The notes: generated from the letters alone by a model not told the origin. A stretch of DNA of 64,000 nt from Bradyrhizobium sp. SZCCHNS1050 (GCF_032484785.1 NZ_JAUETR010000001.1:4963501-5027500), one strand, 5' to 3'. Counted from the stretch's first letter, positions 51,401 through 61,086 are shown. A program made the numbers and translations.

Positions 51401-53520
51401 ACCGACATTGCATCGGCCTTGCGGCCGACCGGCGACAGCGCTGCGAGCCAGGGCTCGTCGGCAATGACCCGGTGGGCCGCCGCGAGCGCGTCGAGGTCGC
51501 CGGCGAGCAAGTCCGCTCCGTCCGGCCCGAGCTCCGCGATGATCTGGCAGGCAAGCCGGCCGTCATGGCTTTCGCCATCGATCCGCGCCGGCTGCAGGTC
51601 CTCGTGCAAACGTCTCACGGTCACGGCGTCCGGCAGGGCCGCGATTTCCGGGAGCGCGTCGTCGACATATGCGAGATCGGCACCCAGCCGAACTCGCGCC
51701 TCACGGGCCTGCTCGACTGCCGCAACCAGAAGGTCGCTCTCACTCACGAATCGTGACGGCTGGTCGGTGAACCAGGCATAGGCGTCGCGGTCGGCGATCA
51801 GCGTGGTCAACGCGTCGAACGGCAGGTCGGGGACACCGGATGACCGCAGCATGCTGCGGCTGGCGATGTCTGCGAACGCGTCATCGAGACGCGATATCTC
51901 GACGCTGGTCGCGATGATGTCGCGCTCCAGCCGATTGACCTGTTCCGCCTGCGCGCGCGGGTTCGTGGTCTTGAGGATCGACAGCAGCCGGCTGACGACT
52001 GTCTCCGCATGCTTCAAGACGTCCTTGTCGGAGCCGGTCAGATCGACGGTCAGATCACGGACGGCGCGCGGCAGCTTCTCGGACAACAGTCCGAGTGCAG
52101 CCTCGTTGCGCGAGACGACGAGAACGCGCAGGCCCATTGCGAGGTGATGGCAAACCAGGTTGACGAGGGTGGACGTGCGCTCGGACCCGCGCGCGCCTTG
52201 CACGACAAGTCCGTCCGATCGCCGGAGCTGTCGCACGACCTCCATCTGGTCGGAGTTCGTCGGCAGCGGAAAGAACAGGTCGCCGTGATCCGCCGCGATC
52301 TGCGCATCCGGCCCGACGTCGATCGGGTCACCGATCACGCCGGATAGACGACGGCGCGCGCCGTCATGGGCTTCGTGGTCCGGCGCGCCAAGCAGGAGGC
52401 GAGACAGTGCCGCCAGGCAGCAAGCGTCGCCGGGCGCGTATTCGATCGCTCGCTTCAGCCGCTCGATGTCGCGCAACAGCAGTGCGTCCGAGCGCGGCCG
52501 CGCAAAGATCACCCAGCGATCGGAGACGACCAGTTGCTCGTCCTCCTCGGGAAGCAGCAACGCCGAGTCGGGCATGGTGGGACAGTAGATCCCATGCGGG
52601 TCGAGCTGTGAGCCGATGGCGCTGAGAACCGGCTCGAAGCTGGCGGGCTGGAATGGCGAAAGCTCGTTGCCGCGCTCGATCGTCTCGAGCAACTGCTCGG
52701 CCGTTTGCCCCGCCAATCCGGCCGCTGATGTCAGCGGTTCGAACGCCTTGAGATTGACCGTCGCGCCGACCATGCGGGGCCGGATTCTGATTTCGGTGTC
52801 GGAGCCATCGAGGACCTCGATCTCGACCAGGCGTTCGAGCAGCGGAAGATCCAACTCGCGGCCTTGTTGCCGCCAGCGTGACACGCCAATGCCCCACACG
52901 ATTTCGCAGCTGCCATCGTTGCCTCCGGCTCCCGCCACGCGAGCCATCTCGCGCAATCGCTGGTGAACCGCGATGGTCTTGCGGCGTAGCCGCTCGGCCG
53001 CGGCCCAATTGGTCCACGAGCCGGCGAGATAGCGGTCCAGACGCTCGACGATGTCCGGGCGTTGCTCAAGATGCAATCGCACGTTCCAGAGCCCGGCGGC
53101 CTCCCCCGAGCCGCTCGCCGGCGAGCAGTGCTCGGCGCGTGCGTGACCGGCCGCGATCAGCCGGTCTTTTTCCGCCGCGTGCACCGTGCTCGTCACGCGT
53201 TGCCGAACCAGCGGGCGACGGTCCGGATCAGCGGACACGTCAATCCACATCGCCAGGTCGTACTCGACGGCGGGAGGATCGGTGGCGACCAGGCGTTCGA
53301 TGGAGAGCCACACGGGGCCATCAGCGTCGAACGTGTTGTAGGTAATGCCGGGCAGCTTCTCCAGCTCGTGCTGATGAAACACGAAGCATTGTCCGCCCGC
53401 AAGCCGATGGTCAGACAGGCGCGCGACCGCACGTGCATCGCGCAGGATCATCTCGGTGAGATACCCAAGAACATTCTGCAACGGTCCGGCCGCCGGCTCC
53501 AACCGATGGACAGCGTTCAT
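48484..53520 (-). CDS. Giant protein with degenerate UPF1/DNA2-type helicase core, transmembrane anchor and extracytoplasmic domain
   Basis: 1678 residues. About residues 1-400 have no clear family. At about 440, SDGLVVQGARGSERTSTLVN occupies the place of the helicase P-loop GPPGTGKS, with Lys replaced by Arg; FDLVVIDDASQSD matches the D-E-A-S-Q Walker B, and VVVIDDDRQTGERVAQ the motif III region. The second RecA domain stops after LREHARRVDPVAL, where relatives have LREHFRC. A long Pro/Ala-rich linker, a membrane helix (HMMAAAAGLAVAVVGASIYW, about residue 1440) and a final domain (YLGKVTWHVEP, TMTAKVTPEFFMIALSAGDV, DAFAAWGQ) follow. Probably not an active helicase. Confidence 0.75.
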   Translation of the reverse strand: MNAVHRLEPAAGPLQNVLGYLTEMILRDARAVARLSDHRLAGGQCFVFHQHELEKLPGITYNTFDADGPVWLSIERLVATDPPAVEYDLAMWIDVSADPDRRPLVRQRVTSTVHAAEKDRLIAAGHARAEHCSPASGSGEAAGLWNVRLHLEQRPDIVERLDRYLAGSWTNWAAAERLRRKTIAVHQRLREMARVAGAGGNDGSCEIVWGIGVSRWRQQGRELDLPLLERLVEIEVLDGSDTEIRIRPRMVGATVNLKAFEPLTSAAGLAGQTAEQLLETIERGNELSPFQPASFEPVLSAIGSQLDPHGIYCPTMPDSALLLPEEDEQLVVSDRWVIFARPRSDALLLRDIERLKRAIEYAPGDACCLAALSRLLLGAPDHEAHDGARRRLSGVIGDPIDVGPDAQIAADHGDLFFPLPTNSDQMEVVRQLRRSDGLVVQGARGSERTSTLVNLVCHHLAMGLRVLVVSRNEAALGLLSEKLPRAVRDLTVDLTGSDKDVLKHAETVVSRLLSILKTTNPRAQAEQVNRLERDIIATSVEISRLDDAFADIASRSMLRSSGVPDLPFDALTTLIADRDAYAWFTDQPSRFVSESDLLVAAVEQAREARVRLGADLAYVDDALPEIAALPDAVTVRRLHEDLQPARIDGESHDGRLACQIIAELGPDGADLLAGDLDALAAAHRVIADEPWLAALSPVGRKADAMSVDGGILVDFARDASSLLSQRAGFLVRPVETPADAFASQELLTIVERLSAGARPFATFSLSGRALKQTVEAIRVAGFAPKGAADWGHVRDYLTWRRHLHSLDARWRSLAAEIGAPAPEPDSSHTFHGHERVVKSVEAAIVLAALAKRNVLSAAPKLSMPDDAIAGLLGDGRRLSALAAAVRSMALRIGKQRLELTRLNELFGGSGKIATQAHADVLSQIGRDGVDPRDIETRWSTLRTRLQSLHDRRQDFELLDEVCRAITEAGADAFARRIRTEPAHPQTGDPVLVADWMMAWNWAVLMRQTEGIGQHQRLQGLSDQRAALETRLRELFGQVVVARMHLGLAQNTGSAMRQALTVFMTTLRKMAATCSGPTACRLRQAAREALESCYEGIPCQLVPAWRVAEQLPARLGAFDLVVIDDASQSDLRELTAMLRARKVVVIDDDRQTGERVAQGEHDIETIARSILRSGPAAMRRFLLPGAALCDFVKMLFPDRMIRLREHARRVDPVALAAVGSPQPSAPPATSPHPAPARLAGAAEDHPASARSVTRRAYSLEDEIATVAESLSLARLSEQRAEPAISIESPVPDWLGNRAGAGIGARPTRRREHEVATDETRTASSSDTPASAPPASVAPAAPVDIAENEPPVADRSAQAAKSPADDAAVARVAVLAHEVETSETMTPGQAASEPAAVRIDHRALSPGRRPRPDHGARRPHRSLRRHMMAAAAGLAVAVVGASIYWQPAASRITTSLQTVLNRLPVSWNAASPAAAEPRNVIADRITPDARGGAGGDAITTGSATETMVSHAVLYQEDPQDPHGKRYLGKVTWHVEPAAGAVPASIKGDVEIDKRMTATLSLRPNKEAEMPASHIMEIKFNWPDDPSHAGVETLKGVSMKPKEAGRGTPLTTMTAKVTPEFFMIALSAGDVDMKRNVLLLKGKDWIDIPIVYNGGSRAVLAIEKGADGERAFKDAFAAWGQ

Positions 53521-54437
53521 AGTGCCTCTCCGATGATAGCGGCGACCAAGCGAAGCAATCGGTTCACCCTCAACTCCCGTCCTGACGTCCGTCCCGCTTT
53601 GCAGAAAATTCCGTCACGCGCGTCGAAGAAGATGGACGTATCTGACTATTCACGATCCTGATGTGGTCAGGCGACGTCTTCGTCGATGGCATTCGAGGGA
53701 ATACTGAAGCCAACGTCAGATAGACCACACTAACTGGCGAATAATAGCGTCACGCAATGCGGCGTAATGATGGGAACGAGTCCGAGCGTGTCGTCGACCC
53801 TGAAAACTGCGCCAACTGATTTGTTGTCATTTCGAGAACCACCGTTGTCGGTTCGCGTAACCGGTTTAGAATCTCTTTAAAGAAGCCGAGCGCCTTTCCG
53901 GTTTGACTGCCTTGATCGGAAGGGGCTGGTATTCGCGTGCGTAGATGCGACATCTCCACGAGAGAAGCGTGCGGCGTCTTGCCGCAATCTCAGTCGCGTC
54001 CGCTTGCAGCTTTTCGTTGGATTCCATTGCTTCGTCCGAGCTGCGCCATCGCGCGAACGCAATTTCTTTCGGAGTAGGGCCGTCGTTGGCGAAGTGTGAC
54101 GTCGCTTATTACTTCGCGATGTAAAGGCATGAATGCAGCCCTACGCTGCGCCGCCCGACGCTCCGCACGCCGGGCATGAACCCAGCAGCAATTATCAATG
54201 ACTGAAAACACTTAGCCAGATCTCGGCAGGCGTCCAAGCGATTGGTAGGCCAGCCGCGTCTCCGCCGCGCAACGAGCGCCGCCCAAGTGCTGACACGCGA
54301 GCATCTCCGACGAGCCCAAGTATCGACATCGCGGGCTTCTAGCGCGAATGGCTCGCAGTCGCGCACGAATTCTGTGCTCACGGCGGCGCGGGCGAAGGGG
54401 ATGCACGTCCGCGCATCATCATGGGGAGGTTTGACTG
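53521..54437. other. Intergenic stretch between divergent genes; no gene seen
   Basis: Some 900 bases. Short leftward frames (for example 53750-53959) exist but none has family similarity or a clear ribosome-binding site. Promoters of the giant leftward gene and of the porin gene should lie at the two ends. Confidence 0.45.
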
Positions 54438-56276
54438 ATGGTCTTGATTAGCTGCAGCGGAAGGCGCGCAGATTGCTCCGCGTCTTCACACGACGGCGCT
54501 TTGAGTATTGGCAAAGGCGGCGGCCCGCTTCGCGGCCGCGACCGACTCCTGCCATCTCTGCTTGCCGCCGTATCGACATTGGCGTTGAGCGCCGCAGCAG
54601 CCCAGGCTGCCGACGCCGGCTCGGCGCGGTCCACGGACGGGGCAGCCGTCAAAGCGCTGATGGCGAAGCTCGAGTCCATGGAGCAGCGCATCAACAGTCT
54701 TCAAGTCGAGCTCAAGGACGCCAAGGCAAAGAAGACGACCAGCGTCGGACAGTCCGCATCACTTGCATCTCGCCGCCCGGCCGACCCGATGCCTCTGATC
54801 GGCGCCAAGGACGCGCGTGCCGGAGGTGCGAAAGCCTCCGACAACGCGCAGGCTGCGTCCAGCCAGCCGGTCGGCACCGCCATGGCGCTCGCCGACTCGA
54901 AGGACGTCAGGGACAGTGGGTCGAAGGGGGCTGATGCCGGACCATCGCCATCCCCGGCATCACGGCTGGCGGCAGCGTTCGCCGATTCGGATTCCAAGCC
55001 GCGATTCCTGCCGGCAGCAGATCTAAAAGCACCTGCGCCGCAGCCCAGCAGAGACCTGTTCGGCGCCGCGCCGTCGCCGGTCCCCGGCATGAAGATCGGC
55101 ATGTACGGCGAGATCAAGCTCGGCTCGATGCAAAATCCCGCAGCGAACGGTCAGTGGCAGAACGGCTTCGACATGGCCCGCCTTGTCTTGCTGCCAACCT
55201 ATCAGGTCAATGACTCCATCACCTTCAACGCGGAGCTGGAATGGGAGCATGGCGGCACCGCATTCGATAACGACGACAAGCTGCATGGTGCGGTCGAGGT
55301 CGAGCAGGCCTTCTTCGACATCAAGTTCAACGACCACTTCACCCTGCGTTCGCCGGGTATCGATCTCATCCCGATCTCCTTCACCAACCTGTATCACGAG
55401 CCGACGCTGTTCTACAGCGTGCAGCGGCCGGAGCTTGCCAACGGCCTGATCCCGACGACGTGGTACGCGCCATCGGCAGGGTTTCACGGCAAAATCATCG
55501 ACGGCTTGAACTATCAGTTCCAGGTCAGCCAGAGCGCGGAGGATTTCGGCGACGGATTCGATCATCGCGGCGACAATGGTCATATCAATCCGGGCGGCTA
55601 TGAAGGCGGCATCAGCGGCTCGGAAGCGCTCGCGCTCTCGCGAGCGCCGATCGGCGATTTCCGGCAGCTGAGCAACCAGCTCGCCTATACGCTGCGGCTG
55701 AGCTACACGCCGTCGTTCCTTCCCGGCTTTGCCGGAAGCTCGGCGATCTATTATTCGCCGAACGTCACGCCGCGGGGCGCCTATGCGACGCTGCCGGACG
55801 GCAGCGAGGTGCCGCTCGGCAAGAACGCGATGACGATCTTCAATACCGAGGCCCGCTATCGCGTTCCGAACACCGGGCTGGAGCTGCGGGCTGAATATGC
55901 CCACGTAAACTTCTCCAATCCGGAGAACCTCCGCGCCAACAATGATCTCGTCGACGACAACAACGTCGGCAAGAACATGTGGGGCTACTCCGGCGAGATC
56001 GCCTACCACTTCAGGGCGCCCAACGACTACGACATCGTGCCGTTCTATCGCTATACCCGACAGAACTTCCAGACGTCGGGCATGCTCGGCTCCGATCTCA
56101 CCAACGGCCTGAACAACATCACGGGCAGTGGTGACATGACGTTCCACGATGTCGGCCTTGCCGTGTTTCCGAATCCCAGCCTGGTTTACAAGCTGAACTA
56201 CACCAAGGTGATCGATCACAGCGCGGCGGGGGCGATGTCCGACCGGGTTCTCGCGGGCGTCGGCTGGCTCTGGTAG
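54438..56276 (+). CDS. Outer-membrane porin with N-terminal coiled coil (OprO/OprP-like)
   Basis: 612 residues. Signal peptide in the region RDRLLPSLLAAVSTLALSAAAAQA (long n-region, so the start may be later), then a coiled coil (VKALMAKLESMEQRINSLQV), a disordered Ala/Ser-rich linker, and a beta barrel from about residue 215 (MKIGMYGEIKLGSMQNPAA, FNAELEWEHGG) that ends with an aromatic C-terminus, VGWLW. The family allows small-molecule passage. Lies just upstream of the type II secretion operon on the same strand. Confidence 0.78.
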   Translation: MVLISCSGRRADCSASSHDGALSIGKGGGPLRGRDRLLPSLLAAVSTLALSAAAAQAADAGSARSTDGAAVKALMAKLESMEQRINSLQVELKDAKAKKTTSVGQSASLASRRPADPMPLIGAKDARAGGAKASDNAQAASSQPVGTAMALADSKDVRDSGSKGADAGPSPSPASRLAAAFADSDSKPRFLPAADLKAPAPQPSRDLFGAAPSPVPGMKIGMYGEIKLGSMQNPAANGQWQNGFDMARLVLLPTYQVNDSITFNAELEWEHGGTAFDNDDKLHGAVEVEQAFFDIKFNDHFTLRSPGIDLIPISFTNLYHEPTLFYSVQRPELANGLIPTTWYAPSAGFHGKIIDGLNYQFQVSQSAEDFGDGFDHRGDNGHINPGGYEGGISGSEALALSRAPIGDFRQLSNQLAYTLRLSYTPSFLPGFAGSSAIYYSPNVTPRGAYATLPDGSEVPLGKNAMTIFNTEARYRVPNTGLELRAEYAHVNFSNPENLRANNDLVDDNNVGKNMWGYSGEIAYHFRAPNDYDIVPFYRYTRQNFQTSGMLGSDLTNGLNNITGSGDMTFHDVGLAVFPNPSLVYKLNYTKVIDHSAAGAMSDRVLAGVGWLW

Positions 56277-56414
56277 CCGACCGACGCGAGCAGGGGCCGT
56301 CGGCCTGCCGGCAGCGGCTTCTCTTCGCAAGACACAGGTTGGAGCACCCGGGCGGAGCGCGACCGCTCTCCGCCCGGGTGTGCCTCGAAACGTAGAACGG
56401 ACTCGGCAGATCGG

Positions 56415-58772
56415 GTGGGCGGGCGAGTGGTTGAGATTGCTGATTTGAGCGCAGCTTGGCTGCGATGCCGCACGCTCGCAACGTTGCTCACGATGTCGAT
56501 CGCGTTGGCGGGCTGCAACCCGGCGACGCTCGGCAGCGATAGCCGCGGCGATGACGTGCTTGACAAGGTCGGCCGGATCGACCTTTCGCCGCGCTATCCC
56601 AGGCAGGCCATGCCGGAGCAGTCGCCGGCGGCGCGGCGTGCCCGGGCCGAGATCTATGGCGGCAATGACGATGCACGAGATGCCAGGGACGCGCGAGCGG
56701 AAGCGCCGGCCGCGGGCTCGCTCCCGATCCAGCAGGTGGCCGCGCATTCGCAGCCGGTTGGCAACGGGTTCGAGCTGAACTTCGAGAATACGCCGATCGC
56801 GACGGTGGCGAAGGTCGTGCTCGGCGACGTCCTCGGCGTCGGCTACACCATCGATCCAAGGATCCAGGGAACGGTCAGCCTGTCCTCGGTGCGCCCGGTC
56901 CCGAAATCGGACGTTGCCTACGTGCTCGAGAACGCGCTCCGGCTCTCGGGGACGGCGCTGGTTCGCGACAACTCCGGATACCGGCTGATTCCACTCGGCG
57001 ACGCAGTGGGTGCCGGCAACGTCGATCCCGCCGGAGGCTCGGCAGAGCCCGGTTACGGCATCTCCGTGCTGCCGCTGCAATATGTCTCCGCCCCGACACT
57101 GCTGAAGCTGCTCGACAGCTTTGCACTCAAGCCCGGCACGGTGCGCGCCGATCCCGGCCGCAACCTGCTGCTGATCCAGGGGACGGGCGCCGAGCGCCGC
57201 ACCGCGATCGATGCCGCGCTGAGCTTCGATGCGGACTGGATGCGCGGACAGTCGGTCGGGATCTTTCCCATCGTCAATGGCAATCCCGAGCCGATCGTCG
57301 CCGAGCTCGAGAAGATCATGGACACCGGCGACAGCGGGCTCGGCCAGAACATGGTCAAGTTCCAGACTGTCAGCCGGATGAACGCGGTCATGGTCATCAG
57401 CCGCAAGCCGGCGCTGCTGCATACGGCGGAGACCTGGATCAAGCGGCTCGATGCCGGCAACACGCTGCGCAACAGCGTCCATGTCTACCGTGTCAAGTAT
57501 GGCGAGGCGCGCCAGATGGCGCGGGTGCTGAACGACATGTTCACCGGAAACGCGGGCAGCGCGGCCGAGGGATCGTCGACTGACCTCGCTCCCGGGTCCG
57601 GAGCATCGTCGAGCTCGAGCAGCGAACGGCTCTCGGCCGCCGGCACGACGGCCCAGTCGGGCGGCTTCGCGAGCCAGCAGCAGGGCAACGCCGGCCTGGT
57701 CGCCAACCGCGGCTTCGGCGGGGCGCCGCCGCCGACCCAGGCCGGCCTTGATACGGGATCGGAATCGCGCGCATCGGGTTCGGGCGGCAAGCCGCTCATG
57801 GAGGGCGTGCGGATCACGCCCGACGTCGTCAACAACACGCTTCTCATCTATGCCGACAGGGAAAACTACCGGCTGATCGAAGCCACCCTGCGTCAGTGCG
57901 ATCGTCCGCAGCTGCAGGTCGCGATCGACGCGACGATCGCCGAAGTCACGCTCAACGATTCGCTGAACTACGGCGTGCAGGCCTATCTCACCAGCAAGAA
58001 CCTCGGCCTGAGACCCGACCAGGGGTCAGTGCTCAACACCACCTCGACATCGGCGCCGGCAACGGTCGCCTCGGCCGCGGGAACGATCACCAACGCCTTT
58101 CTCAGCCGCGCTTTTCCCGGGTTCAATTTCCTGGTCGGGTCGGAATCCCAGCCGAGCGCGATCCTCAGCGCGCTGCATACCGTCACCGACGTCAAGGTGC
58201 TGTCCAACCCGTCGCTGGTGGTGATCGACAACCAGGCGGCGACATTGCAGGTCGGCGACCAGGTGCCGGTCTCGACCGGCAGCGCCACGGTGCTCACGAC
58301 TAACAACACGGTCGTCAACACGATCGACTACCGCAACACCGGAATCATCCTGCGCGTCGCTCCGCGGGTCAACGAGAACGGCAACGTCCGGCTGGAGATC
58401 GAGCAGGAGATCAGCAACGTCTCGCCGCAGACCGCCAACAGCCTCACGCCGACGGTCGCGCAGCGCAAGGTGAAGAGCTCGGTGGCAGTTGCCAGCGGCC
58501 AGACCGTGCTGCTGGCCGGTCTCATCAGCGAAACCCATCAGGGCAGCCGCAGCGGCGTTCCGGGAATCGACCAGATCCCGGGCCTCGGCGACCTCTTCAG
58601 CAACAACGACCGCAGCCGCGGGCGGACCGAGCTGATCATCTTCATTCGCCCCCAGATCATCCGCGACGGCACCGACGCCCACTACGTCGCGGAGGAGCTG
58701 CGCTCCAAGCTGCGCGGCACGATCAGGCCGGTCTCGACGAGTGCGCTTCAGACACCGCGGGTCAGTCGATGA
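56415..58772 (+). CDS. gspD: Type II secretion secretin GspD
   Basis: Outer-membrane secretin that forms the exit channel for folded exoproteins; about 785 residues. Signal peptide with lipobox (IALAGCNP), suggesting a lipoprotein. N-domains (FELNFENTPIATVAKVVLGD, YTIDPRIQGTVSLSSVRPV, VRADPGRNLLLIQG), a Gly/Ser-rich insert (about 390-450), the secretin core (YADRENYRLIEATLRQCD, VKVLSNPSLVVIDNQ, NTGIILRVAPRVNENGNVRL, VLLAGLISE) and C-terminal TELIIFIRPQII. The start is uncertain (GTG at 56415 or 56427). gspC is not seen upstream. Stop overlaps the Sel1 gene start. Confidence 0.9.
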   Translation: MGGRVVEIADLSAAWLRCRTLATLLTMSIALAGCNPATLGSDSRGDDVLDKVGRIDLSPRYPRQAMPEQSPAARRARAEIYGGNDDARDARDARAEAPAAGSLPIQQVAAHSQPVGNGFELNFENTPIATVAKVVLGDVLGVGYTIDPRIQGTVSLSSVRPVPKSDVAYVLENALRLSGTALVRDNSGYRLIPLGDAVGAGNVDPAGGSAEPGYGISVLPLQYVSAPTLLKLLDSFALKPGTVRADPGRNLLLIQGTGAERRTAIDAALSFDADWMRGQSVGIFPIVNGNPEPIVAELEKIMDTGDSGLGQNMVKFQTVSRMNAVMVISRKPALLHTAETWIKRLDAGNTLRNSVHVYRVKYGEARQMARVLNDMFTGNAGSAAEGSSTDLAPGSGASSSSSSERLSAAGTTAQSGGFASQQQGNAGLVANRGFGGAPPPTQAGLDTGSESRASGSGGKPLMEGVRITPDVVNNTLLIYADRENYRLIEATLRQCDRPQLQVAIDATIAEVTLNDSLNYGVQAYLTSKNLGLRPDQGSVLNTTSTSAPATVASAAGTITNAFLSRAFPGFNFLVGSESQPSAILSALHTVTDVKVLSNPSLVVIDNQAATLQVGDQVPVSTGSATVLTTNNTVVNTIDYRNTGIILRVAPRVNENGNVRLEIEQEISNVSPQTANSLTPTVAQRKVKSSVAVASGQTVLLAGLISETHQGSRSGVPGIDQIPGLGDLFSNNDRSRGRTELIIFIRPQIIRDGTDAHYVAEELRSKLRGTIRPVSTSALQTPRVSR

Positions 58773-59296
58773 TGCGGCATGCGACGACGGCCTTCGCTGT
58801 TCTGGCGCTCGCCTTCGGCATCGCCGCGGCCGATGCGCGGCCGCGCGGAAACGCGTGGGCCGCGCTGGCGCGCGGCGATTATGTCAGGGCGGCCGCAGGG
58901 TTGGCGCCGATGGCGCAGAGTGGACATCCGCCCGCCATGACCGCGCTCGGCTACATGTATGAAAACGGGTTCGGCGTCCCGCAGTCCTACGAGGCGGCGG
59001 TCGAGCTCTATATCGGAGCCGCCGAGCGCGGCGACCCGACGGCGCAGCACCTCTTGGGCCTGAGCTACGACAAGGGGCATGGCGCCTGCCAGGACCTCGT
59101 GCTGGCCTACAAATGGCTCGATCTTGCGGCGGCCGCAGCGCCCAATCGTCTGCGCGAGCCTTATTTGCGAATCCGGGACGCCGTCGCGTTCAAGATGTCG
59201 CCCGATCAGATCGCCGACGGCCAGCGGCTCGCGCTCGAATGGCGGCCGATGCAGCCCGGCGGAGTTCGCGCGACCGCATCGATTTCGGGTTTGTAG
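58769..59296 (+). CDS. Sel1-repeat protein
   Basis: 175 residues; signal peptide MMRHATTAFAVLALAFGIAA and Sel1-like repeats (HPPAMTALGYMYENGFGVPQ, DPTAQHLLGLSYDKGHGACQ). Solenoid repeats usually bind proteins. The ATG overlaps the GspD stop (58769-58772); lies between gspD and gspE, where it may help secretin assembly or substrate binding (inference). Confidence 0.82.
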   Translation: MMRHATTAFAVLALAFGIAAADARPRGNAWAALARGDYVRAAAGLAPMAQSGHPPAMTALGYMYENGFGVPQSYEAAVELYIGAAERGDPTAQHLLGLSYDKGHGACQDLVLAYKWLDLAAAAAPNRLREPYLRIRDAVAFKMSPDQIADGQRLALEWRPMQPGGVRATASISGL

Positions 59297-59409
59297 TTGT
59301 TCTAATCAGCTGACCGTAGAAGGGTCATCTTTGGTATCGAGAACGAACTGCTCAACAATCCAGACCTCGACAATGAGGTGATCGACAACGATCCGTCACG
59401 GGACGCGCC

Positions 59410-61086
59410 ATGAGCTCGACTCCTCCTCTACGATTGGCCGACGATCTGCAGGATGGCCGGGGGCCGGTCCGGCTCGCCGCTGGACGGGTCGGCGCTGCGG
59501 CGCAGAAAAGCGCGGGGATGGGATCATCGACGGCGACCAATCCCGCCGGTCCCGAGTCCGCCGACGACATCGCGCGGCAGCTCGGATTGACTCGGATCGC
59601 GCTGTCCGATTTGCTGGCGTCCAAACCGCTCACAGAACATTTTTCACGGCGCTTCCTGCGGGAGACGATGGTCTTCCCGTTCCAATCCGCCGGGCACGGA
59701 CCATGCCTTGCGGTGGCGGATCCCCGCGACACCGCAGCGCTACGCGCCGCGGAGCTGGTGTTCGGCAGGGCGGTCGAACTGGTGGTCGCCTCCGCCGAGG
59801 ATGTTGCCACGGCGCTGAACCGGCTCGCCGGCGAGGACGAGGTACCGGCGCGCAACGAAACGGCTGAGCCGCAGCTGGGCGACGACGACATCGAGGGCTT
59901 GCGCGACCTCGCCACCGGAGCGCCGGTGGTACGCGCGGTCAACGATCTGTTCGAGCGGGCGGTGGAGCTGCGCGCCAGCGACATCCATGTCGAGGCGATG
60001 CGGAGCGGGCTATCGGTCCGGATGCGTGTCGACGGCCTGCTGAAGCCGCTCCCTGAGCCGTCCGGCGTGCTGCCCCAAGCCGTCATCTCGCGCATCAAGA
60101 TCGTCGCCGGGCTGAACATCGCGGAACGGCGCCTGCCTCAGGATGGCGCTGCGCGGCTTCGCATCGGCCGCATCGAGTTGGACGTGCGCGTCGCCGTGAT
60201 GCCTACGCAATATGGCGAGTCGGCGGTGATCCGGCTGCTTCCGAAGGATCGGGGTCTGCTCGCGATCGAGAAGCTCGGCTTTTCCCCTCACGACGATCGA
60301 TCGCTGCGCCGCCTGCTGGCGCTGCCGCACGGCATGATCGTGATCTGCGGGCCGACCGGCAGCGGCAAGACCACCACGCTCGCCACCGCGCTGTCGATCC
60401 TCAACGAGCCCACGCGCAAGATCCTCACCATCGAGGACCCGGTCGAGTATGAGATACCGGGCATCAACCAATCGCAGGTCAAGCCATCGATCGGGTTGAC
60501 CTTCGCCTCCGCCCTGCGGTCCTTCGTGCGGCAGGATCCCGATGTGATCATGGTCGGAGAGGTCCGTGACGGCGAGACCGCCCACGTCGCGGTCCATGCC
60601 GCGCTGACCGGCCATCTCGTGCTGACCACGCTGCATACCGAGAACGCCGCGGCTGCTGTGCCGCGTTTGCTCGATCTCGGCGTCGAGGACTTTCTGCTGC
60701 GCTCGACGCTCCGCGCGGTGATCGCCCAGCGGCTGGTGCGCCGGCTGTGCGAGCGCTGCAGGTCGAAGCGGATGCTCGGCGCCGACGATCTCTGCGCGGA
60801 CCCGCGCTACGCCGCGGTGGGCTTCGACGTCGGCGAGACGGTCTACGAGCCGGCGGGTTGCGAGCACTGCGGCGGCACCGGCTATCGCGGCCGGCTCGGC
60901 ATCTTCGAGGTTCTGGAGCTGAATCCGGAGATCCGGTCACTGATCCAGGGCACGACCGATGCGGCCGTGATCGACCGCAGCGCCATTCTGAACGGCATGA
61001 CCACGATGCTCGACGATGGTGTCGCGAAGTGCCGGGCCGGCACCACGTCGGTCGCGGAGATCCTGCGCGTCACAACGTTACGGTGA
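59410..61086 (+). CDS. gspE: Type II secretion ATPase GspE
   Basis: 558-residue cytoplasmic ATPase powering the pseudopilus. Walker A GPTGSGKTTTLATALSIL at about residue 315, Asp box ILTIEDPVEYEIPGINQSQV, Walker B VIMVGEVRDGETA and His box LVLTTLHTENAAAAVPRLLD. The zinc-binding tetracysteine region is LCERCRSKRM and GCEHCGGTGYRGR. The N-terminal GspE domain (QLGLTRIALSDLLASKPL) is present. The stop is followed 4 bases later by the GTG of gspF. Confidence 0.95.
   Translation: MSSTPPLRLADDLQDGRGPVRLAAGRVGAAAQKSAGMGSSTATNPAGPESADDIARQLGLTRIALSDLLASKPLTEHFSRRFLRETMVFPFQSAGHGPCLAVADPRDTAALRAAELVFGRAVELVVASAEDVATALNRLAGEDEVPARNETAEPQLGDDDIEGLRDLATGAPVVRAVNDLFERAVELRASDIHVEAMRSGLSVRMRVDGLLKPLPEPSGVLPQAVISRIKIVAGLNIAERRLPQDGAARLRIGRIELDVRVAVMPTQYGESAVIRLLPKDRGLLAIEKLGFSPHDDRSLRRLLALPHGMIVICGPTGSGKTTTLATALSILNEPTRKILTIEDPVEYEIPGINQSQVKPSIGLTFASALRSFVRQDPDVIMVGEVRDGETAHVAVHAALTGHLVLTTLHTENAAAAVPRLLDLGVEDFLLRSTLRAVIAQRLVRRLCERCRSKRMLGADDLCADPRYAAVGFDVGETVYEPAGCEHCGGTGYRGRLGIFEVLELNPEIRSLIQGTTDAAVIDRSAILNGMTTMLDDGVAKCRAGTTSVAEILRVTTLR

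Noticed and set aside
55023..57482. 819-codon minus-strand frame antisense to porin and gspD
   Set aside because: Shadow; the plus strand carries a secretin with all family blocks.
59310..59413. Short in-frame stretch overlapping the gspE start codon, resembling a leader peptide
   Set aside because: No ATG, GTG or TTG start codon in a useful position after the preceding stop.
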